Positions 54,245 through 64,000 of a stretch of 64,000 bases of DNA are shown piece after piece. How positions within the stretch are numbered: position 1 is the stretch's first letter; every line of letters begins with the position of its first letter. The notes below the pieces were generated by a model. The model had not been told where the DNA came from, did not search any database, and saw only the letters and a list, made by a program, of their open reading frames with translations. The stretch lies in NCBI GenBank assembly GCA_946965045.2, contig OX337240.1, positions 1,178,001 to 1,242,000 of the forward strand, in the 5' to 3' direction. The stretch is from Epithemia pelagica. Taxonomy: Eukaryota > Bacillariophyta > Bacillariophyceae > Surirellales > Surirellaceae. Made by a program: the position numbers and the translations under genes.

Positions 54245-56180
54245 TTAATTTGGTTGCTTTGCCAGAACCAGATTAACCACACGTCGATCCCCCGTCCTTC
54301 CATCTTCCAGTGTCACGCCCAAACGTTCACCAACTTTGCGTTGGGCCAGTTCTGATTGCAGGGCCGCAAAGGTCGGCACGGCATTTCCACCAATAGCTAC
54401 AATGGCATCGCCCAACTGCACCTTTCCTCTTTCTAGGTCTATCGTCAGTCCTTTTATTTCTGCTTCTTTGGCTGGTGAATTGGCTCTCACCGATCGAACC
54501 CAGTTTTGAGTCTGTGTATACCGGCTTTTCGACTGAATAAACTCTTCCAGCAAGGCTTGCTCTTTGTCGCTCCTCGTCGATGCCGTCGCCAAACTTTGCG
54601 CGGCAGTCGCACTCAACGGAGAGATGTTCACGATTTGTACACCCAGCCAGGGAATGGCAGTACTGTTCGACGCGGCCCACCGTCGCCTTGGATTTTGACT
54701 CTTGTCTTTGCGGATTACTCGTTCTACAACAGGTTGCACAGCGTCCGCAGGAACCTGTGCAAGCGCCCACATTATCACAACAATGAGCACATGGTCTCGG
54801 TTACCGTGTTTGTTCCATTCGATTGACTTACCGCAAACCCGATACCCGCGAAGCTTCCAGTGGTGGATACAATGGCAGTATTGACACCCACTACTTGCCC
54901 TTGCAGGTTTAACAATGGTCCACCAGAATTACCCGGATTAATGGCACAATCCGTTTGAATACAGTTGCGAATCGTTTTCTGTGGTTGTGCTCGTCCCATT
55001 CGTCGAAATGGTCCATCGTTTCCCCGACCGGCTCGCAATTCTCGATTCAAGGCCGAGACAACACCTGTCGTGACGGAATTGTCCAAACCAAAAGGATTTC
55101 CAATCGCAATCAAGCCTGTACGGGGCGTGGAATGGTGGGGATCATGAGAGCACCAACATATGACAAGCACAAAATATGAGTTGTACCACTATCAAGAGAT
55201 CGTATTACCGTTGAGATGGTAATCCACATACCTTGACCCACGAGCAAATTCGAGGATGAGCCGAAATCGACCGAAGAAAACACTTCGTCATCATCTTCGG
55301 TATTCTCGTCTTCGTCAATTTGCAAGACTGCCAAGTCCAATTCTGGCTGTACATGAACAATGCGACATTTTCGAAACTGAGAGTCTTTCAGGCGAATGTA
55401 GACGCTGGGACTGGGTCGATTGAGATATTCTCGGACTCGTTTTGGCACCAGATATTGTAGCAGTTGTTGTTGCTGTGATTCTTGGTCGCCTCTTGCACCC
55501 CCTTGCGTTATCGCTGCTTGGAAGAGAGCTGTCACATTAATAGACGTTGAGGCTGTTACATTTCCCAGAATCTGGTCCCACACCAGCTTTTGTTGCTCCT
55601 CCATGCGTTGAATCTGAAAGGCAAGTTCAATCACGTGGTAGTTGGTAACCAAATATCCGTCAGGATCGACGACAAATGCAGAACCACTCCCTAATGAATA
55701 GCCTGAAGGCGGTGGTGCATTCTTGGATGAAGACGTTTCAGTATCGTTTTTGCGGTTGAATCGTGAGCGTCTTTGTCGTCTTTGTCTGCCACGTGTTGGA
55801 GTAGGCAAGATGGATGTGACAAAGGCTACAGAAGGCCCCGCTTGTCTTACTACACGAACTGTCGTCTTTTCTTCCTCTTGCAGATCCTTTTCCACTTCGG
55901 CCGAAGAAACTGCAATGCGCGGAGTATCTGTCGGATCCGACTCATCGGCGGCGGCAACAGAGGAGGATTGTGAAGAGAACAAGGGCAGGGTGTCACCGTG
56001 CTTTCGATTGTGTCCTTCCCATATGGTGCAGGACGACTTGTCGTCATGAAACTTTGAGAGGCTGTATTCCATGTTACGCGACGTAAAACCAAATGTCATG
56101 GGGACATGTTGAAATGCATCCACGTAGGAACCGAGCAAAATGGACACGACTGCATGAAACAAAGTGCTGAAGATAGTCAT
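54245..56180 (-). CDS. DegP/HtrA-type serine protease, plastid-targeted, three exons
   Basis: Exons (minus) 56180-55232, 55115-54832 and 54754-54245, GT-AG introns of 116 and 77 bp, all phases consistent; 580 residues. The ATG at 56180 gives a signal peptide ending VDAF-QHVP (A-F plastid motif); an ATG 10 codons upstream (56210) is an alternative. Trypsin-like catalytic triad: His 182 (TNYHVIE), Asp 282 (ELDLAVLQI), Ser 380 ([10 protein letters not shown]). [16 protein letters not shown] is classic for DegP. A PDZ domain follows (GVQIVNIS to LGVTLEDG). The His-Asp spacing is about 100 residues, against about 30 in typical DegP, owing to an inserted helical, Gln-rich segment. An Arg-rich run (RQRRQRRSR, about 132-140) precedes the protease domain. 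Plastid Deg proteases degrade damaged photosystem proteins. Confidence 0.9.
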
Positions 56181-56210
56181 GCTCTTATACAAAAAATGAT
56201 CCGCAAACAC

Positions 56211-57706
56211 TTCCTTAAATCTGATCTGTTGGATGGAAAATAATGAACAACGACGGAAAGTTACGCAATCTTCTCCCCTTTAGAACTTTATCAAGTGACG
56301 ACGATGATGCAATAAAAAACTTTCCGATTCCACCTTGACAACTTGTGTGGATCAGTAACTGCAATAACAGCTTTCGTCAAACTTGGCTCCGTGGACTGGT
56401 GTTTCTGTAATAGTATTCGGTATTCGGTATGTTGTTGTTTGATGTCTTGACTTTTGCTTTCGGCAAAGATGATGTGGCAGATTCAATCGACGAATGAGGA
56501 AAACATGCAAAACGAAGACACAGACCAAAATGTTGTGAGACACCCAAGATTTTTTCGCTTCTCATTCTCCGCAAGTCGTGATCCCATCAAAAACTCTCAG
56601 TCGCTCAAACCTTGCATGCCATACGAGTATACGAGTACTCGTACAAACAGATGTGAGCTGGTGGTATCTGGTTGGACCTTTTCATTGGGACAACCCACAA
56701 CCCACAACCCAGCCCACAACCGTTAATTATTCGTAGAAATAACCAGTGTAAATGCGACTAAATTGGGCTTAGGAATTAGGAAATAATAAGAATAAGAATG
56801 ATTTCACATTGTACAATCTACAACCCGGTAAGGGTACAATACAATACGAGTAAGATGGTCTGCTGGGTGTCATGACTCATGACCTTTTCTCTTAAGATTT
56901 AAGATTTTTCAATTTTTCATCTCTCAACTTTCAGGCGCAGGGCGCAGGCCTCTAGAATTAAAACAAAAGACTCATCCCATCAGATCAGTTACAACATAGC
57001 ACATCTAGCACCATTAGATCTAGGTGTGACATAGCATGACATAGCTACGACATAGAGGAAAGCAGCTGTCCTGAAGTAAGACAGACGCTCGTGTTGCAGT
57101 TGAACGGACGAACAACAGATGGATTTAGCTGAATAGTAACTTCACCCAGCAGTCCAGGAAGATTTATGTACTAATTATTCATATACATGCACAATGCAAG
57201 TCGCGAGCCTACACATCCGTTCATACGAACGCAAGTTGGACGATACCTCTAGTCGTAATATCTTCTCTCTCAAATTGAGAATTACACAAAGATACCCATC
57301 GATCTTCAGATGATCTAGCAGGCCTGTTCCAAAGGTAAGTACCTTCTAGAAAGAACATTCATAAGGCCCAAACAATCAGGAGAGGTGAATACTCTCATCT
57401 AATCATGAAGAACAAAAAGAACAAGGAAGAACTATTCTCCAAGAGAGAAATGGAGCGGCTAAGTTCTCCTTGAGATCGGAGATCGATCAGACCTGAAAAT
57501 CACTTTCATGTAGATTAATCTCACTCTTTTCTAAAACACAAAAGTTGCAAGCAACTGTTGTCTACAAAAGGAGTCAACCTATATCGTAGACCGAAGGTGA
57601 GGGCCCCATCGTCGATCCAACGTGATAGGTTGACTAACATTGCTACCCAACTGAACTAACCCCGATTATCAAGTCGTTATCACACCTAGCTAGCAGATAT
57701 CCTAAG
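56211..57706. other. Intergenic region and probable 5' LTR of the second copia element
   Basis: No gene seen. The first part is the promoter side of DegP. From about 57050 onward the sequence leads into the copia leader and probably contains its 5' LTR, but the LTR limits cannot be fixed because the partner LTR lies beyond the window. TGACATAGCATGACATAGC is a short direct repeat near 57026. Confidence 0.35.
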
Positions 57707-57720
57707 TGGTTGATGAGCCC
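57707..57720 (+). other. Candidate primer-binding site of copia element 2
   Basis: TGGTTGATGAGCCC starts with TGG, as expected for complementarity to a tRNA 3' CCA end, and lies about 450 bases before the gag ATG. It resembles the initiator-tRNA type site TGGTATCAGAGC only partly. A weak call, made from position and the first bases only. Confidence 0.2.
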
Positions 57721-58172
57721 AAATCAAGGCTGATAAACCATACGCTATTCTCTCTATCGATCGATTTATCAAGAAGTTAACTACCTTGGAGGACTACCAC
57801 TGAGTCGTCCCTACCAAGCATCCAAAGCGCGCAAATACTACTGGAGCCAATCAAGGCCCCAACCAAGAATCCACAACGGCGGACGACATCTCCCCGACCT
57901 CAAGTGGACTTGGAAGCTTCGACTGGTTGAATTCGGACAGTGATACCAACTCCAATCCAGATCCCCAGCAAGAGACCGTCGACCCTCTAGAAGCACCGAA
58001 CAGTGATCCAACTGCCGATCCAAACGCCCAACGCGAATCCCAGCAAGAGACCACTCGACCATTGCAAATTGTTCCACCTGAGACCGACCCAACGCGAACT
58101 GCCACATCAGATACAGATCGGACAAGACCGTTGATTGGTGTATCGAGATCCAGGAGGCGACAGCAACGAATC

Positions 58173-61100
58173 ATGGCAGCAAACGACGATCCACAAGAAA
58201 ACACGGACGTTTTCATGCCAGACAAGCCCTTCATGGGCGGACTGGTGCAGTCCCGACGTGACGAGTACGTCGCTTGGACTGGAGGAAAACCGAAACATGA
58301 CTGGTCCAAGTTAGATGACTCAGCCAAGACGGAACCTCTCAGGAGTCTCCAGTTACGTACCTTAACAGACAAGCGGTACATCGACCGCGTAACTGGACCT
58401 ATTGACAAGTTTGACAAGAAGAAAGGCGATTTCTCGCGATTGCAGGATGAGCTCAATCGGCACTTTTTCAAACATGGGATGGACACGATTGTGTACTTAC
58501 CTGACCCCAAGAACTCCACATCGATGATCAACATCATCACGGAGCATCCTCGTTTCACCAACGAGCGCGTCCAGGACCTGATGGCAGAGCAGATCCAAAA
58601 ATACGATAAGTACGATCAGAACAATGACGCAGCGGCTCAGGACTACTTACTCGATTCTCTCGAGAAAACCTTTCGTCGCGAAGTAGAGGACCAATCCCGC
58701 TCTGCGAACTCGTTTCCCGTCCTCTTTATGGTAATCGTCCGCATCATTACGGACGACTCCATCGAACATTGGGAGTTGGTAAAGGGTGAGATGCGCAGTC
58801 TGGTACCCCAACAGTACTCAGGACACGACATTACCGCACTTACCACTGATTTCGCGAACAAGGCACGTCCTCTTTCGGCTGCTGGTCTTTATGACCACAC
58901 CCTTACCGCGAATCTCCTCAAGAACATCCTCACCGCTGAATGGCCGGAAACTCCAAAATTTGACCTCTTGATTCTCAACAAGAAAGTCAAAGACGCCGTA
59001 GAACACATCCGTTTTCTCGATCGTTCCGTCGCTGACTCCTACATGAGCACCAACAAGCTCCTGTACACGCACGTCTCCGAGATCGCCAACAACCGGTACC
59101 TTGTTAGTGTCAAGCAAGGCGAATGGAGTGCCAAAAGCTCCCACAAGGACAGCAAGGCCTTACCTGTTTCTTATGGCGGGAACCTGACAGTGACAAACAA
59201 TCGCCGTGGCAAGACCCGTATCGGCTACCAAGCCAATGCCCTCATCCCTCAGATGCAAACGCATGGTAAGAGCAAGAACAGTTTTCGTGAGAAGGGGAAG
59301 AACAAGAGCAACAACAAGTTCAAAGGCAAAACGGACAAGCCCTCTTCCACACCCAAAAACGATTCTACTCACCAATGGAAACGTGTTCCGCCTGCAGATG
59401 GCCAGCCGGATGAACGTACCAAAGACGGCCAAACATATTTCTGGTGCGGCACTTGCAAGATCTGGAACACCACGCATCGTACTAGCGAGCATATTGTCGG
59501 ATTCAAATCCATGGCCAAGAACAACAAGAACCAACAGAAACATAAAGCATCCGCTCATGTTCTTGAGTTTGACGCAACGGCCTGGAAAGCAGAACTCGAT
59601 CTCCATTCTCGCTACTGGGACAGGGACATTGTCAGAGAAATGGACAAGGAAGAATATGAGTTCTGTGAAGACAACTCAGAGGACGACGATTACGACCACT
59701 GTGACAACTCACCTGATGAGGAATACGAACTTTGTGCCTTCATGGCCTTCTTTGAAGAAGACGAAGAAAGCAAAGAAGAAAGGTATGAAGAAACCAAGTC
59801 CAATGAAGATTCAAGCTCGCTCTTCTCCAACACCACTCCCCAAGCTGTTACACCGGATCGTGTCACTTCAGCCAACATTAAAGAAAAACAGTTCAGTGAG
59901 AGTGATATGGAAGACTCATCAGGAACCAGTACCATTGGAACGTTTGAGCCTACCTTTCCAGTCGTCGAGCCATCCAAGAACAACGGACCAACATACTTCG
60001 ATCAATGGAATGACATGGATCTGACGATGACAAACAACCATGATGACGATCCGCTCGATCCATTGAATGACGCTGCAACCCAACGATTTCTCGAGGACAT
60101 GTACGACAAAGAAATCACAGCAGCAGCAGCAATCAATGAGAACTACGATGAAATGGAAAGTGAAGAGACAGATCTCACTTACAAAACTCCTGAAACAAGC
60201 ACGGACACATCGACCGATGCAATCAAACATCTCCAAGCTGGACAATTGGCGAGTTTGGAAAAGAAACTACCAGCCATCTCTCCAATCCATCAGGCACGAC
60301 CTCTGCCACCACGGCCAAATGCTCCCTTGCCCTTTTCTCCGAACGATCCGACTCCGCCGCCTCCTCCTCCAAGACGACGGCTGAGCATCCCTGCATCGAC
60401 AAAATATGCAATGCAGCATATCATTCTCGAAGCAGAGCAAGCAAAAAGAGATGGGATGAGGTACGAGAGAGCAGCCAAAACCGTGTTCGCAAACGCTTGG
60501 CGAGAGCCGAGACTTACCGTGGCTGAGGCATACCAACGTGTCAAAGAAGAGGAATGGGCAATGGGCTACTTCGTTGATGGAATGCCCATTCCGAATCACC
60601 CTCGACCAGCATCTTGCTTTCCTGGAATGTCGCCTATTCCACCAGGCCCGATGGTTCCTTGTTTTCAACCGATGGACACCTCCAGCTCTGGATCAGCGAT
60701 GCAGTTCACTCCTGCAACAAAACTCACAACATTCCGTGAGAACAAGAGCACGATGACAGATGACTCAACAAGCAACTCATCCTCCTCTTTCGTTCCAACC
60801 AACACGCTAGGCGAACGATATGTTCCCTCGGAACCCGAAAACAAGACGGATGATGATGATGACTCGAACAAGACAGTGGCACTCACCAAGTATTTTGCCC
60901 ATCTCGCTTGTGTCGATTTCGACGATGATGAAGATGAGGCTTCACAACCTGCCACTTCTCAACAAAATGAAGGAGACACTGACCCCCAAGACACTTCGGA
61001 CGGATCCAACTGTACTGTGGACGAGACAGTAGGAGGCTCAATGGTAGGAAAATGCGTAGAAGTCTACTATGCACCTTTCACCTTTGGACACATGCGTACC

Positions 61101-64000
61101 CCACAACGACCGGCGCGCACGCCAGTCGAGGAGCTTTCAGACGAAACTTTCTCTCTTCAGCATCTTTTCTTGGTCGCCCTTCTACATTTTGTTGTCCTGT
61201 TACCGATCATCCTCTGGCTGATCCCAGCTCCAACCACTACCGAGGAATCTAAGGACGCCTTTACAAATGGGCTAGGACACCTGTACAGTGCCGCGGTACA
61301 TCTCTACTATGGTGTCTATGAAGCTTACTGCGGATTCAAGGAAATTTCTGTTTCCTTCTTGCTGCATCCTGGCTGCATGCCTGGTATCGTTACATGGATT
61401 TCTTGTTGGATGGCCATCTTTCTCAGTTTCAGCCTCTCATCCAGTCCCAAATCCAAGAACTCTAACAAAGCCAAGGGACCAAATCGCCCCAATAACACCC
61501 AAAGGACCGCCGTCTCGGTTAATGCCTTTCGTGCCCAGCTAAACAACCGCCAAACCCACTTTGCCACCAACCACAACTCCCCTACAAGGTCCTTCTTCTT
61601 CTCCTTGTTCTCCACACCGATTCGGTTGATTGTTGTGTTTGGTCGTAGATTGTTGGAATGGTCGGCATCTTTATGTCAGGCTGGCCTTACGAGCTTACGA
61701 ACCATTATACCCGCGAAGCGAGGGAGAAAACGGCGGAACACTTCATTCAAGGTCAACTCGAGTTCACCTCGAAGGCACAAGCGAAGCCGCGGGCCATTCG
61801 CTAACACACCTTCCGAGCATAATGACTCCACACTACCGACCAGCCGACGAATGCCGACAAAGACAAGTTTGTTGCGTTCTCGCGCTCGTCGCTTCCAGCA
61901 CCCCATCTCTGCTGGAAATCCCCATCAACATCTGGCGGGATACAACCGTCAGAGATCGAACACCGAAAACAGGAGCAACACTCCCTATTATTGCCAAAAC
62001 GTACCATGCTCCACACGGCCTGTACCACGATTTCATCATCACCGAGCCTCCCTCAATCCAAACAACATGATGGCAATGATGGCCTCCATCAACGATCTTG
62101 ACCTTGACTCCATCACACACCACCCGTGGGAGAACATCACCCTACAGGCTCTTCGAGCAACCCTCCAAGATCCAAAGGCTCTTCGTGAATCCATGCCAAA
62201 AGGAGCCTCGTACCCAATCATCTGGGACTCCGGAGCGAGTATCTCCATTACAAACGACGCCAAGGACTTCATTGGAAAGATCAAGCCCTTCCCTGATCTG
62301 AAAGTAAAAGGTATTGCCAATAAAATGAAGGCTGTTGGACGAGGAACTGTCCTTTGGACGGTTTTGGACACGAATGGCGCTCCACGAATGTTGAAACTTC
62401 CTGCATTCCATGTACCAAAAATTTCTGTGAGATTGTTGTCAACGCAAAATCTTCTTCAGCAGTACCATGGAGAGAAAATCATTCAGGACGGTTATACACT
62501 TACCTTGACTGGAATTCCAGGCGACCCTGATCGCCGAGAGGTAAATGTGATGGTAAATCCGAAGAACAATCTTCCAATGTCCTACGGATACAATTCAGAC
62601 CACTTACAAACAACATCACTCGCTTTCAACAGTACTGTGAATGAAGTCGCACACCAAAACGCAAACCTCTCACCAGCACAGAAGGAACTTCTCAAATGGC
62701 ATTACCGACTCGGACACATGAATCTTCTCAAGGTACAGTTTCTCATGCGAACAGGCGTTTTGGCAACAACAGAGAAAACGCGTCATTTACACACTCTCGC
62801 ATCCACACTCACCGACTTACCCTTGTGCGCAGCATGTCAATTCGGGAAACAACGCAGACGAACCGAACCAGGGACGAAAACGATCATCGTCAAAGACAAA
62901 CAAGGGGTTACCAAAGACGGTAACCTGCATCCAGGTCAATGCATCTCAGTAGATCATTTTGTGTGTTCTACAAAGGGGAGACGCTTTGACTCAAAGGGGA
63001 AATCAAAAATCAACGATCTTTATACAGGTGGAGCAATCTTTGTAGACCACGCTTCGGGATACACGTGGATAGGATTTCAATCCCACCTAAATACACATGA
63101 AACGCTGAGTGTTAAGGAATCCTTCGAGCTTTTCTGTAGAGAAATAGGGGTAGTACCGCTTCAATACCTAACGGACAATGGAGCAGCCTTTACCTCTAAG
63201 GATTACACCCAATCACTCCGAACATTCGCTCAAATTTCCAGATTTGCCGGAGTTGGGGCACATCATCATGCTGGCATTGCCGAACGGGCAATACAAACTA
63301 TTATGTCTATTGCTCGTACAATGATGCTCCATGCTGCAATACACTGGCCAGAATTAGCTGACCCTATGCTATGGCCCATGGCAGTATCACATGCAGTGTA
63401 CCTACATAATCATGTGCCCCGTACTGACACAGGGATTAGCCCCCACGACTTATTTACACGTGTGCGTTGGGAACAACGAAAGTTCCACGACCTACACGTG
63501 TGGGGCTGCCCAGTCTATGTCCTACAGAAATCCATTGCCGACGGGAAGAAACTACCTCGTTGGAAGCCTAGGTCTACACGTTGCCAACTCATGGGGTTAA
63601 GTAACCGCCATGCTAGTTCGGTCCCTCTGGTACTTAACCCTGACACCGGCTACATAACACCACAATTCCATGTAGTTTTCAACGATTGGTTCAGTACAAT
63701 TGCTATGACTTATGAACAATTGCCCGACTTCTTCACTTACACGTGGTATAAACTGTTCGGAGACTCCTCCTACCAATATATAGATCTCGACAACGACGAT
63801 GCTCCAAATATTGAAGCGCCTACTACTACAGATGAGGCCGCACAACAGTCCTATACACAAAGAGAATCCGATGTCGCACATGCAATTGGGACTCATCGTC
63901 CTTTTGCCGTGCTTCCATCGCCTTCCCAGCCCAGTTCCACTCCTGGCACGTTTCCTTTAACTAATCCCCGTGCTACTCCCATTGGCGCACCAGCACCCAG
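58173..64000 (+). mobile_element. Ty1/copia retrotransposon, intact gag-pol frame running off the window
   Basis: Frame 3 is open from a TGA near 57801 to the end of the window; the first ATG is 58173 (MAANDDPQEN). At least 1,942 codons without a stop. Gag: about residues 1-410, then a zinc-like CGTC...H...H motif (Cys at 425). A long acidic/low-complexity region (480-985) follows, then two or three hydrophobic segments (about 993-1020, 1058-1091, 1140-1155) and a basic stretch. Protease: WDSGAS (Asp about 1352). Integrase zinc: HYRLGH (His 1510) and CAAC (Cys 1552). Integrase core: Asp 1594 (SVDHF), Asp 1668 (TDNGA), Glu 1704 (GIAERAIQ), a proper D-D-35-E. Reverse transcriptase lies beyond the end. 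An unbroken frame suggests recent activity. Confidence 0.9.

Noticed and set aside
57851-58561. 236-codon minus-strand frame
   Set aside because: Antisense of the second copia Gag; composition typical of a shadow frame.
59206-60024. 272-codon plus-strand frame
   Set aside because: It lies in another frame inside the unbroken copia gag-pol; Thr/Lys/Pro-rich shadow of the acidic region.
61150-61640. Envelope-like gene of a retrovirus-like element
   Set aside because: The hydrophobic segments are inside the gag-pol frame before the protease, with no signal peptide, own start or furin-like site; reported only as an insert.

Overview
This 64 kb window is nuclear DNA of a photosynthetic stramenopile, most likely a pennate diatom (Seminavis-like; organism inferred, not proven). 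The evidence is short GT-AG introns (about 55-120 bp), plastid presequences with an A-F motif after a signal peptide (47734 and 56180, minus strand), two Ty1/copia elements of the diatom (CoDi) type, type II membrane leucine-rich-repeat proteins with long low-complexity cytosolic tails, and a mix of mitochondrial, endosomal and secreted protein genes. No rRNA, tRNA, CRISPR array or bacterial operon was seen.

Layout. 1-3.4 kb: a transposon-like unit with TGCGCA-rich arrays at both ends, a ~206 bp tandem repeat, and a broken gene of unknown family. 3.4-9.5 kb: a decayed copia element whose gag-pol is one frame cut by two TGA codons, with a lysine at the third integrase catalytic position. 9.7-14.1 kb: a nuclease-kinase gene resembling Crinkler-type effectors, directly abutting a headless, frameshifted sulfotransferase/glycosyltransferase pseudogene. 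14.5-23.9 kb: a secreted small protein, a six-exon STAND-like ATPase, a secreted 2-oxoglutarate dioxygenase-like protein with a ShK-type tail, and a VPS20/CHMP6 ESCRT-III gene. 24.4-33.7 kb: a small membrane protein gene, a truncated branched-chain ketoacid dehydrogenase E1-alpha, then a second copy of the nuclease-kinase/sulfotransferase block fused to second copies of CHMP6, the small protein and a complete E1-alpha gene. 34.1-45.1 kb: an intact LRR membrane protein gene beside a giant repetitive relative that has lost its LRR ectodomain. 45.5-56.2 kb: a SAM methyltransferase, a small plastid protein, a second STAND-like ATPase and a plastid DegP protease. From 57.8 kb to the window end: a second copia element with an unbroken frame that runs off the edge.

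The main structural story is 10-32 kb. Segments 10.08-13.33 kb and 23.25-25.73 kb recur as one piece at 26.34-32.06 kb, joined at 29,582/29,587 by a 4-nt filler. A tandem duplication followed by a ~9.9 kb internal deletion explains this. The copies differ in age along their length: about 99-100 % identity over the kinase, sulfotransferase and CHMP6 parts, clearly lower on both sides. This implies later gene conversion or a second event. The first exons upstream of the two kinase copies are unrelated, although the intron after them is homologous, which looks like exchange of an N-terminal header exon.
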